A DNA stretch of 40,214 nt from Fidelibacterota bacterium (GTDB lineage: Bacteria > Marinisomatota > Marinisomatia > Marinisomatales > UBA1611). The stretch is from positions 1 to 40,214 of the forward strand of contig PBKF01000014.1 in the NCBI GenBank assembly GCA_002722105.1, read 5' to 3'. Shown one piece after another: positions 25,642-33,585 of the stretch. The number at the start of each line of letters is the position of its first letter. The stretch's first letter is position 1. A model generated the notes under the pieces. The model was given only the letters and a program-made list of their open reading frames with translations. It was not told where the DNA came from and ran no database searches. A program made the position numbers and the translations under genes.

Positions 25642-27014
25642 TCATTTTCTTCCTTATAAGCATATTTGGTGGGGTCGTAATTAAATGTCTCAAGAAAACT
25701 TGTATCAAATTCCCCTGATTTAAATTTTTCATCTTCCATAATAGCCATATGATATGGAATAGTTGTTTTCGGCCCTGCAATAATAGTTTCCTTCAAAGCA
25801 CGATGCATACGAATAATTGCACGTTCTCTATTTTTAGCATGGACGATAATTTTTCCAATCATAGAATCGTACTGAGTTGGAATTTTATAACCAGTATATG
25901 CATGGCTATCCACCCGAACTCCTTTTCCACCAGGCATATGAAATTCAGTAATCTCACTTGGGAATGGTATAAAATTATTTGCAGGGTCTTCGGCATTGAC
26001 TCGGCATTCAATAGAATGGCCTCGTAATCTAAAATTCTGTAAATACTCAGGGCATTCTATTCCTGCGTGCATTTTTATCTGTTGTTTAATCAAATCAACG
26101 CCGGTTACCATTTCTGTAACAGGATGTTCAACTTGGATTCTAGTATTCATTTCCATGAAATAAAAGTCTTTATTTTTATCCATTAGAAATTCAACGGTTC
26201 CGACTCCAACATAATCCACAGCTTTAGCACCTGCTACCGCCGCTTTGCCTAATTGTTTTCTTGTTTCTCTATCCACCAAAGGTGATGGCGACTCTTCAAT
26301 CAATTTCTGGTGACGGCGCTGGATAGAGCATTCTCGTTCACCCAAATGAATAGCATTCCCGTAGGTATCGGCCAATATTTGGACTTCTATGTGTCTTGGA
26401 TTTTCGATGAATTTTTCAATATATATATCTCCATTACCAAAAGCTGTTAGCGATTCTTGATTTGCTGATTTATAAGCAGAGATAACATCTTCTGAACTTT
26501 TTACCAATCGCATGCCTCTACCTCCACCACCTGCCGAAGCTTTCAACATAATTGGGTATCCCATTTCATCTGCTTTAGCTTTTGCTTCTTCTGGACTATC
26601 TAACACACCTTCTCCTCCTGGAATTACAGGTACTCCAGCAGCTTTCATTGTAGTCTTTGCTTTGGCTTTATTACCCATCGAATCAATAATTTCGGGTGAG
26701 GGGCCAAGGAAAATGAAATTATTTTCGTTACATATTTTTGAAAATTGAGATGATTCGGATAAAAATCCATATCCCGGATGAATGGCGTCAGCACCAGTAA
26801 TTTCTCCTGCGGCAATAATACGAGGAATATTTAGATAACTTTCCGTACTGGGCGGAGGTCCAATACAAACAGCTTCATCTGCAAATTTCACATGGAGTGA
26901 TAATTCATCTGCTGTGGAATATACTGCCACAGTTTTTATCCCTAACTCATGGCAAGCACGAATCACACGAAGTGCAATTTCACCACGGTTAGCAATCAAT
27001 ACTTTATTAAACAT
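25638..27014 (-). CDS. accC: acetyl-CoA carboxylase biotin carboxylase subunit
   Basis: AccC uses ATP and bicarbonate to carboxylate the biotin on AccB. The 458-residue ATP-grasp enzyme shows KVLIANRGEIALRVIRACHELG, the IHPGYGFLSE loop, the glycine-rich ASAGGGGRGMR, GERECSIQRRHQK, and EMNTRIQVEHPVTE, with the usual C-terminal biotin-carboxylase domain. It is six bases after accB in the common accB-accC pair. The carboxyltransferase subunits accA and accD lie elsewhere. A propionyl-CoA or methylcrotonyl-CoA carboxylase role cannot be ruled out, but the pairing with accB and efp favours fatty-acid synthesis. Confidence 0.94.
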   Translation of the reverse strand: MFNKVLIANRGEIALRVIRACHELGIKTVAVYSTADELSLHVKFADEAVCIGPPPSTESYLNIPRIIAAGEITGADAIHPGYGFLSESSQFSKICNENNFIFLGPSPEIIDSMGNKAKAKTTMKAAGVPVIPGGEGVLDSPEEAKAKADEMGYPIMLKASAGGGGRGMRLVKSSEDVISAYKSANQESLTAFGNGDIYIEKFIENPRHIEVQILADTYGNAIHLGERECSIQRRHQKLIEESPSPLVDRETRKQLGKAAVAGAKAVDYVGVGTVEFLMDKNKDFYFMEMNTRIQVEHPVTEMVTGVDLIKQQIKMHAGIECPEYLQNFRLRGHSIECRVNAEDPANNFIPFPSEITEFHMPGGKGVRVDSHAYTGYKIPTQYDSMIGKIIVHAKNRERAIIRMHRALKETIIAGPKTTIPYHMAIMEDEKFKSGEFDTSFLETFNYDPTKYAYKEENE

Positions 27015-27020
27015 ACTTTT

Positions 27021-27488
27021 TTAAGCAGGATCTATTAAAAATAATGACTGATTGTATTCAACAGGTTCTCCATTATCCATAAAAACCTTTGTAACAATAC
27101 CATCTGTCTCAGCTTCAATTTCATTCATTATTTTCATGGCTTCAACAATACAAAGTATTTGTCCTTTTTTCACAGAATCACCAACAGAAATAAATGGTGG
27201 ATCATCCGGTGTTGGAGATGAATAGTAAGTCCCGGGCATAGGCGATAATAATTCTTCTCCTTTAGAGACCACTTCTGAATTAGATTCTAAAGTAGATGCA
27301 TCATCGATAACCTCGGAAGTAGTTGGAGTTGATATTGCAGGCGCAGATACAGCATTACTTGAAGCCACTGTAGAGATACCGGGACTTTTTGTTACACGGT
27401 ATTTTCGTCCCCAAAAATTTACTTCTATTTCATTTACATTTGAATTTTCAAGTATGTAGATGATTTCTTTCAATTTATCCTGCCACAT
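27021..27488 (-). CDS. accB: biotin carboxyl carrier protein
   Basis: AccB carries the biotin of acetyl-CoA carboxylase. The 155-residue protein has the usual layout: a short N-terminal region (DKLKEIIYILENSNVNEIE), a Ala/Thr/Ser-rich flexible linker (about residues 36-72), and a C-terminal biotinyl domain with the biotinylation Lys119 in EAMKIMNEIEAE. AAGGAG lies just upstream of ATG 27488. It follows efp by 18 bases, the efp-accB-accC order conserved across many bacterial phyla. Confidence 0.96.
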   Translation of the reverse strand: MWQDKLKEIIYILENSNVNEIEVNFWGRKYRVTKSPGISTVASSNAVSAPAISTPTTSEVIDDASTLESNSEVVSKGEELLSPMPGTYYSSPTPDDPPFISVGDSVKKGQILCIVEAMKIMNEIEAETDGIVTKVFMDNGEPVEYNQSLFLIDPA

Positions 27489-27506
27489 AATTACTCCTTC
27501 TCAAAT

Positions 27507-28070
27507 TTATTCCTTGGACCGTTCAACATACGCACCAGTTCGTGTATCAATACGAAGTTTGTCTCCTTCTTCAATAAATAAAGGAACATTTAGGGTAAAT
27601 CCAGTTTCCATAGTTGCAGGCTTGGTTGCACCGGTTGCGGTATTCCCTTTAAACCCTGGTTCTGTTTTCGTCACTTCCAATTTAACATGAGATGGTAAAC
27701 GAATATCTAAAACTTCATTACCATCAAATAAAAGATCAACATTCATTCCTCCAACAAGGAAATTTTTACCATCCCCAACTGAATCTTCAGGAATATTAAT
27801 TTGGTCATATGTTTCGTTATCCATGAATATAAAAAATTGCCCATCAATATATAAGAATTGCATGGCTTTCGCTTCGACTCTTATAAATTCCAATCGATGA
27901 CCTGCATTAAATGTTTCATCAATAATTTTTCCAGATTGAATATCTTTTAACTTTGTTCGTACAAACGCACCGCCTTTCCCTGGTTTAACATGCTGAAATT
28001 CTACAACTTTCATTCTTTTATGTTTGTGCAGAATTACAGCGCCATTTCTAATATCTGCAGTCGTTGCCAT
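27507..28070 (-). CDS. efp: translation elongation factor P
   Basis: EF-P rescues ribosomes stalled on consecutive prolines. The 187-residue protein has its three domains: the KOW-like N-terminus with loop VKPGKGGAF, the middle domain with YIDGQFFIFMDNETYDQI, and the C-terminal domain ending TGAYVERSKE. The loop tip is Lys32 between Gly residues, where E. coli Lys34 gets beta-lysylated. No epmA or epmB is in view, so its modification is unknown. AAGGATATTT before the ATG is a clear ribosome-binding site. A 91-base gap upstream could hold a promoter. Confidence 0.96.
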   Translation of the reverse strand: MATTADIRNGAVILHKHKRMKVVEFQHVKPGKGGAFVRTKLKDIQSGKIIDETFNAGHRLEFIRVEAKAMQFLYIDGQFFIFMDNETYDQINIPEDSVGDGKNFLVGGMNVDLLFDGNEVLDIRLPSHVKLEVTKTEPGFKGNTATGATKPATMETGFTLNVPLFIEEGDKLRIDTRTGAYVERSKE

Positions 28071-28161
28071 AAATATCCTTAATTAGTTAAAATTTTGAGT
28101 CTGAAATTTACGTAGGGAGTTTGTTGGTTCAAATGAGGGGAATTTTAAATTATTAAAAAAT

Positions 28162-29025
28162 TTAATATTTTTGAATAAGAGAAAAAATCATATCCTTATC
28201 TAAATTCATTTTCTCTGAAATTGGAACATCCTTTGCATATTTTACCATATCTGCTTCCGATAAGAATTGAATCCATTTAGAGAATACATTATCACTCATT
28301 GGAAATAAATCTTTATTTTTTCGTATTTCTTCTGTTGTCATTTCAAGAGTTCGTATAAAATATTTAGTTTCAATGTATTCTCGAGAAATATGGGATAATT
28401 CAGCATAAAAGTCCTTTGTTAAACCATTCGAGTCTAATTCTCCAAGTCGTTGAATTGCCCGCTGTTCCGGGGATTCTTTAAATACATAGTTTGCTTTTTC
28501 ATATTGAGGTTCTAGCCTTTGTCTCCATGTCCAAACCATTCCAAAAAATAATAAAACACAAAGTATCAATAATAAAACTTGGCGCATTGGGAAAACGCCA
28601 CGTACAGGTACTGGACCCTTGAACGGCCTAAAGTCAGATACGTCAGTTTTTGCTAGAATTGATTGGATTGAAAAACCGATCTGATTTGTCTCTAATGTAT
28701 ATTGAATTGAGCTATCTGGGTTTAAAATATTAACTGAATATTCTGGAAGAATAAAATGTCCAGTATCCCATGCCATTAATTCGAATTGAATGCCTACCAA
28801 ACTTCCATTTTCATAAATCAAATATTTATTCCTTAAAGAGATTGAATCATTAATAGTTTTCAATTCAGGGAATTGAATTTTATGATCAGTTTTTCCCTCA
28901 ACTTTGACAGACCATTTAAATATATCGCCAATGAATCCTTCAGTGGTATCTAATTCTGAAATAACACTTAAGGATTGTGAAAATAGCAATGAAAAATAAA
29001 TTAAATGCCCAAATACCAATTTCAT
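28162..29025 (-). CDS. BatD-like membrane protein of the MoxR/DUF58 cluster
   Basis: This 287-residue protein has a probable signal peptide (about residues 1-18), an extracytoplasmic beta-rich domain (about 20-145, with EGFIGDIFKWSVKVEG typical of BatD-like starts), one membrane helix at about 149-168 (LLLILCVLLFFGMVW), and a cytoplasmic C-terminal tail with helical segments of the DUF4381 type (AELSHISREYIETKYF, MTTEEIRKN). Together this looks like a shortened BatD. It overlaps the DUF58 gene by one base (TAATG) in the usual MoxR, DUF58, BatD-like order. The cluster is linked to envelope stress or protein activation in other bacteria, but the molecular role is unknown. Confidence 0.72.
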   Translation of the reverse strand: MKLVFGHLIYFSLLFSQSLSVISELDTTEGFIGDIFKWSVKVEGKTDHKIQFPELKTINDSISLRNKYLIYENGSLVGIQFELMAWDTGHFILPEYSVNILNPDSSIQYTLETNQIGFSIQSILAKTDVSDFRPFKGPVPVRGVFPMRQVLLLILCVLLFFGMVWTWRQRLEPQYEKANYVFKESPEQRAIQRLGELDSNGLTKDFYAELSHISREYIETKYFIRTLEMTTEEIRKNKDLFPMSDNVFSKWIQFLSEADMVKYAKDVPISEKMNLDKDMIFSLIQKY

Positions 29026-29900
29026 TAATGTCTTTTTTCCCTATTTCTGAAAAATGACATTAGAGGTTCAACGTAATCTTGACTTGTTAAGATTGGAATA
29101 ATATCAAATTTAATTTTTCTTGCATCTTTCTTGAATATTTCCTGCTTAGACTGGATTTCTATTTTTAGACGTTCACGTGCTTTCTTTAAAGAAGTGTCGA
29201 CCCAAAATGCTTCACCTGTTTCAGGATCTTCCATTTTCAGAAGTCCTATATCTGGTAAATTAGTTTCAGCAGGATCCAGTAATTTGATACCAATTACATC
29301 ATGTTTCTTGTTGACTACCTTTAATGAAGCCCAATAATTTTCATCCAAAAAGTCTGATATGATAAAAACTACACTTTTCCTCTTAGCGACTTTTAATAGA
29401 TAATCCAAAGCATTTTTAATAGAAGTTCCAGTACGTTCAGGCTGTGTGTATAACAGTTCACGGATAACCCGAAGCACATGGCTTTTGCCCTTTTTCGGGA
29501 CAACATATTTTTCTACATCATCAGAAAAAAGGATTAATCCAACTTTATCATTATTCTTAATGGCAGAAAATCCAAGTACAGCTGCAATCTCCGCCCCAAA
29601 ATCCCGCTTTAATTGCTGCCCTGATCCGAATTCACCTGAGGCAGAAATATCCACAACTAAGTAAACTGTAAGTTCCCTCTCTTCTTCAAATATTTTTATG
29701 AATGGCGAGCCAGTGCGGGCGGTAACATTCCAATCAATAAGTCGAATATCATCTCCCGGTTGATATTCACGTACTTCCGAAAAAGTCATGCCACGGCCTT
29801 TAAATACAGAATGATATTCACCACCGAATAAATCATTCACAAGACCACGAGTCCTGATCTCAATCTGTTTAACTTTTTTCAGGATTTGGCGGGGAAGCAT
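29025..29900 (-). CDS. DUF58 / vWA-like protein
   Basis: This 291-residue protein belongs to the DUF58 family, which always travels with MoxR ATPases. Diagnostic motifs are GRGMTFSEVREYQPGDDIRLIDWNVTAR near residue 35 and IFEEERELTVYLVVDISASGEFG, the latter being a MIDAS-like vWA metal site (DxSxS: DISAS). It is probably cytoplasmic and binds partners through the vWA domain; the MoxR ATPase upstream would remodel it or its client. It overlaps the BatD-like gene by one base. The clients are unknown. Confidence 0.9.
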   Translation of the reverse strand: MLPRQILKKVKQIEIRTRGLVNDLFGGEYHSVFKGRGMTFSEVREYQPGDDIRLIDWNVTARTGSPFIKIFEEERELTVYLVVDISASGEFGSGQQLKRDFGAEIAAVLGFSAIKNNDKVGLILFSDDVEKYVVPKKGKSHVLRVIRELLYTQPERTGTSIKNALDYLLKVAKRKSVVFIISDFLDENYWASLKVVNKKHDVIGIKLLDPAETNLPDIGLLKMEDPETGEAFWVDTSLKKARERLKIEIQSKQEIFKKDARKIKFDIIPILTSQDYVEPLMSFFRNREKRH

Positions 29901-29942
29901 TTATTAGCCTCTAGTTTTTTGAGAAGAAGACCAACTGTAGAA

Positions 29943-30938
29943 TCAAGGTACTTCTACAACTTCAAATAATCTTTGGATCACATCTTCAGATGTTAATTCT
30001 TCTGCTTCTGCTTCGTAGGTTAAAATTACCCTGTGGCGTAAAACATCGGCACCAATATAACGTATATCTTCAGGCGTAATATATCCGCGGTGCTCTGTGA
30101 ATGCCCGAGCTTTTGCAGATCGAATTAAATTTATTGTAGCTCTTGGCGATGCACCAAAATCAATAATTCCTTCGAGATCCTTTAAACCATGCCCGACAGG
30201 GTCCCGAGTAGCGAAAATTAGATTTAATACATAATCTTCAACTTTTTCATCTACGTAAATATCATGAATAACTTGTTGCGCCTCTATAATTTGTTCTGGC
30301 GTGACGACAGCATTAATTGTATCCAAACTATTTGATATTGTATTCTGGCGCAGTACTTTTCTTTCCGATTCTTTATCTGGATAATGAACAACCAACTTAA
30401 ACATGAAACGATCTACCTGTGCTTCTGGCAATGGATAAGTACCTTCCTGTTCAATAGGGTTTTGAGTTGCCATTACTAAAAATGGTGAAGCTAAAGGGAA
30501 TGTATTCTCGCCAATTGTTACTTGGCGCTCCTGCATAGCTTCAAGCAATGCACTTTGAACCTTAGCAGGTGAGCGGTTGATCTCATCTGCTAAGATTATA
30601 TTGGAAAAAATAGGGCCTTTTCGTGTGTCAAATTCGCCTGTTTTTTGATTGTATATTAGCGTTCCTAACAAATCTGCAGGTAACATGTCAGGCGTAAATT
30701 GAATCCGTTGGAAATTAGTATTAACCAGTTTGGATAAAGTATTAACGGTTAATGTTTTTGCTAACCCTGGTACCCCTTCAAGCAAAATATGTCCATTTGC
30801 AAGTATGGAAATTATAATCTTGTCAACTAAGTTTTCCTGACCAATAATGATTTGGTTCATCCCCTTAATTAAATCATCTACAAATACAGATGATTTTGAG
30901 ATCTTTTCATTGACCTCGGTTAAACTGAATTCGGACAT
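29943..30938 (-). CDS. MoxR-family AAA+ ATPase
   Basis: This 331-residue AAA+ chaperone has Walker A GVPGLAKT, Walker B IILADEINRSPAKVQSALLEAMQERQV, sensor 1 MATQNPIEQEGTYPLPEAQVDRFMFKL and an Arg-finger and sensor 2 region near FGASPRATINLI. This is the MRP subfamily signature. MoxR proteins act with DUF58/vWA partners to activate or assemble target complexes. It is 42 bases upstream of the DUF58 gene and 11 bases after the TPR lipoprotein, so the four may form one operon. No metal-cofactor enzyme is beside it to suggest a client. Confidence 0.94.
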   Translation of the reverse strand: MSEFSLTEVNEKISKSSVFVDDLIKGMNQIIIGQENLVDKIIISILANGHILLEGVPGLAKTLTVNTLSKLVNTNFQRIQFTPDMLPADLLGTLIYNQKTGEFDTRKGPIFSNIILADEINRSPAKVQSALLEAMQERQVTIGENTFPLASPFLVMATQNPIEQEGTYPLPEAQVDRFMFKLVVHYPDKESERKVLRQNTISNSLDTINAVVTPEQIIEAQQVIHDIYVDEKVEDYVLNLIFATRDPVGHGLKDLEGIIDFGASPRATINLIRSAKARAFTEHRGYITPEDIRYIGADVLRHRVILTYEAEAEELTSEDVIQRLFEVVEVP

Positions 30939-30949
30939 AGGTGAATTTA

Positions 30950-31684
30950 TTAAGATGTTATATGTTTAAGTGCAGGAATTTCTTCAATGCTTTTCCCAAG
31001 AAATTCAATCTCAAATTTGACTGATGGTGCCAACTCATGGGTAGGAAACTTTTCCAGAAAAGATTTATATTCAATTTCTGCGCTTTTTGGATCATTTACT
31101 ACATTCGCATATATATAGCCAATCATGAAAAGTGCATGAGCTTCCTGTGAAGAACCTGCATAATTTTCAATCACTTTACGATATTCTTGAACAGCCGTCG
31201 TAAAATCACGAAGATCATTCATATATAAATCACCCAACATATATTGTGCTTTTGGTGCTAATTGATGCTGTGAGTGGTTATCTAACATGTACATTAGGTG
31301 TTCTACAGATTCTTTAACCATCTTCCGTTTCCGAAGAGATTCTGCTTTATTAAGAATATATTCAGGAAATTGATCAATTTCTTTTTGAGCCTGCGTTGCA
31401 TGGATTGTCCCACCATAGTTGCTTACGGTTGCTTCGAGAGCAGAGTACCCCGCAGGAAGATCATTTTTCCAATTTAAATGTAAAGTAGCTAGTTTGTACT
31501 GTACTTGGGATGCTAAAGTATCCTCTGGATATTTATACAACAGTTTCTCATATCCCGTGATTGCCTTGTCTGTTTCATCATTTTTCAGATTTTCATTAGA
31601 TATCTCAAATAATTCATCCGCAGATTTAGAACATCCGTAAATTAATAATAACCCTGAAATTGAAATTAAAAGTCTGGTATTCAT
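30950..31684 (-). CDS. TPR lipoprotein, BamD/YfiO-like
   Basis: This 244-residue lipoprotein starts with a leader ending IYGCSK, giving lipidated Cys18. It then has helical TPR repeats: residues 22-75 (DELFEISNENLKNDETDKAI), 75-140, and 140-225 with AQYMLGDLYMNDLRDFTTAVQEYRKVIENY and HALFMIGYIYANVVNDPKSAEIEYKSFLEKF. Architecture and size fit BamD/YfiO-like or tetratricopeptide adaptors, and it lies downstream of an Omp85 protein. A BamD role is only suggestive since the adjacent Omp85 is TamA-like, not clearly BamA. It sits 11 bases before the MoxR gene. Confidence 0.72.
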   Translation of the reverse strand: MNTRLLISISGLLLIYGCSKSADELFEISNENLKNDETDKAITGYEKLLYKYPEDTLASQVQYKLATLHLNWKNDLPAGYSALEATVSNYGGTIHATQAQKEIDQFPEYILNKAESLRKRKMVKESVEHLMYMLDNHSQHQLAPKAQYMLGDLYMNDLRDFTTAVQEYRKVIENYAGSSQEAHALFMIGYIYANVVNDPKSAEIEYKSFLEKFPTHELAPSVKFEIEFLGKSIEEIPALKHITS

Positions 31685-31698
31685 TTTATTCCTGTTAT

Positions 31699-31752
31699 TT
31701 AAAAGCCGCGGAAATTAAGGTTTGTTTTCTTTCCTAGAAAGCCTTTGGTCAT
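31699..31752 (-). CDS. candidate short ORF after the Omp85 gene
   Basis: A 17-codon frame MTKGFLGKKTNLNFRGF lies between the Omp85 gene and the TPR lipoprotein. It is in frame with a longer version of 32 codons starting at TTG 31797, whose TTG overlaps the Omp85 stop as TTGA. The residue composition looks protein-like, with many Gly, Lys and aromatic residues, but it is short, has no clear Shine-Dalgarno at the ATG, and matches no family I know. It is a tentative call. Confidence 0.18.
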   Translation of the reverse strand: MTKGFLGKKTNLNFRGF

Positions 31753-31793
31753 GATTAAATGCGCTATTGCATAGTCAGTTCCAAAATTTTTAT

Positions 31794-33578
31794 TCAAAAT
31801 AAGTTTTGGACACCTAATTGTATTTTCCAATTATTTGGATTCAAAGTCTGAAAAGCATAATCTACCCTAGCGGGACCCAATGGAGTTTGAATTGTGAGAC
31901 CAATTCCAGTATCTACTTTAAAGATTTTCCTAGAAATATTATCAATATTATTAGCCAATAAGCCCCCATCTAAGAACATTGTCAAACCTAATAATTTATA
32001 TAAAGATAAACGATATTCTACATTTGCCATCAAACGAATTAACTTACCAACAGGTTCACCATTAACTTCTTCAAATCGCAGTACATCCCAACCACGCATG
32101 GAAGTACTGCCTCCTAAATAAAATTTCTCATAAGAATAATCTGAATATTCTTTTTTCCAACCCCAAAGTCTCCCAATCTTTAATCTAGATGCAAAAACTG
32201 ACTTTTTTCCTATAGGAATATAGGATTGAAATGTAAAATCAGTTTTCGTGTAATCCCTTTCTCCTCCTAAAAAAGAACCGGCTGATTTAAATGAACATAG
32301 GAATAGGTAGCCTTTTCGTGTAAACAATGGATTATCTTTTCGATCTATATTTAATCTGAAACCAATGGATCTTTGTTCAATATTTTCATTGGATACTGAT
32401 TGATCGCTAAAAGACTCCCACACAGATTTTGTTTCAAAATATGATCGGCTTTCAAATTGTATTCGTTGGGATAAATTAACACCAAGCCTTTCAATGGTTT
32501 CAATTTGATCTTTATATTCAATAAATGTCTCATAGTAACCAGTAATTTTTGTTGGAAATCTTATGCCAAAAAACCAATTGCTCGCTAAACTTAAATCATA
32601 TCGGATTCTTGGGAGAATTAATTCTTCTTCTACAGGAATACCAGCTAAAATTTTTGTTGTAAATTGAGTTGGTGTATTAAAAAAGGATCTATTTCGCCAC
32701 TCAAGAGTACCACTAAGTGCAGGTAGGGGTTCGGCCCCTTCAGCGAATCTAATTGGGTCATAACCTCCAACTGAATTCCACTCTCTTTGTTTATATCGAC
32801 GGAATTCAATCACCATATTTACTAATGAATCAGAATCTGCTACCTTTACTGGAACCATATTTGCCATAGAAAAAACACCCATTTCTTTGATTCTTCTAGA
32901 AGTGATATCCATTTCTTTTTTTGTGTATAGATCTCCTTTCTTGTAAGTTATTTCTCTCCATACCAAAGTACTATCAATACTCCCTATTTTTTCGAAATAT
33001 GTCTTATTAATAAAAACATCTTTCCCTTCATTTATCTCAATTTTTACATTTACAGAATCTGTAATTTCATCTAAAACCTGAATAGTGAAAAATAATTTCC
33101 CAATCTGATGATATTCATTTTCCACCTTAAATAAATTATCATTGATAAAAACAGGGTCATAAGGCTTATCTATTCTTAATCCAAGTATATTTATTATAGT
33201 TTCATTCGATATGTTGTTATTTCCAATTATTTCTATACTCGATAAATAATATTGCTTACCTTCCTGAATTTTATAAATAATATCTGCTGTACCATTTTCA
33301 ATAATATATGATTCTTGTACATCAGCATCCAAAAAGCCTTTTGAATGATAATAACTTTTTAAAGTTAGAGCATCTAATTTTAATAATCTAGAATCAAATT
33401 CTGGCCGACGAAAAAATAAATTGGGTGGGCGCTGACGAATTAAATATAACACTTCTTTAATGGAAACTTTATCATTTCCATCCAAAGTTACTGATCTGAT
33501 TATAACATCATCAGACTGTGGATGTAATGTACTAATCCATGCAATAAAAGACAGAAAGAAAAGATAACTTTTTTTCAC
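31794..33578 (-). CDS. Omp85-family outer membrane protein, TamA-like
   Basis: This 594-residue protein begins at a GTG (33578) followed by a signal peptide (KKSYLFFLSFIAWISTLHPQ); there is no better ATG. Residues of about 24-260 look like three POTRA domains (VRSVTLDGNDKVSIKEV-like, YYLSSIEIIGNNNISNETI, and VFINKTYFEKIG starts). The remainder is a 16-strand barrel with the Omp85 motif GGSTSMRGWD and a terminal Phe on NLF. Three POTRA domains and its seven-base spacing from tamB point to TamA, which with TamB moves or assembles material between the membranes, more than to BamA (five POTRA). The two genes are the standard pair. Confidence 0.85.
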   Translation of the reverse strand: MKKSYLFFLSFIAWISTLHPQSDDVIIRSVTLDGNDKVSIKEVLYLIRQRPPNLFFRRPEFDSRLLKLDALTLKSYYHSKGFLDADVQESYIIENGTADIIYKIQEGKQYYLSSIEIIGNNNISNETIINILGLRIDKPYDPVFINDNLFKVENEYHQIGKLFFTIQVLDEITDSVNVKIEINEGKDVFINKTYFEKIGSIDSTLVWREITYKKGDLYTKKEMDITSRRIKEMGVFSMANMVPVKVADSDSLVNMVIEFRRYKQREWNSVGGYDPIRFAEGAEPLPALSGTLEWRNRSFFNTPTQFTTKILAGIPVEEELILPRIRYDLSLASNWFFGIRFPTKITGYYETFIEYKDQIETIERLGVNLSQRIQFESRSYFETKSVWESFSDQSVSNENIEQRSIGFRLNIDRKDNPLFTRKGYLFLCSFKSAGSFLGGERDYTKTDFTFQSYIPIGKKSVFASRLKIGRLWGWKKEYSDYSYEKFYLGGSTSMRGWDVLRFEEVNGEPVGKLIRLMANVEYRLSLYKLLGLTMFLDGGLLANNIDNISRKIFKVDTGIGLTIQTPLGPARVDYAFQTLNPNNWKIQLGVQNLF

Positions 33579-33585
33579 TGGTTAG

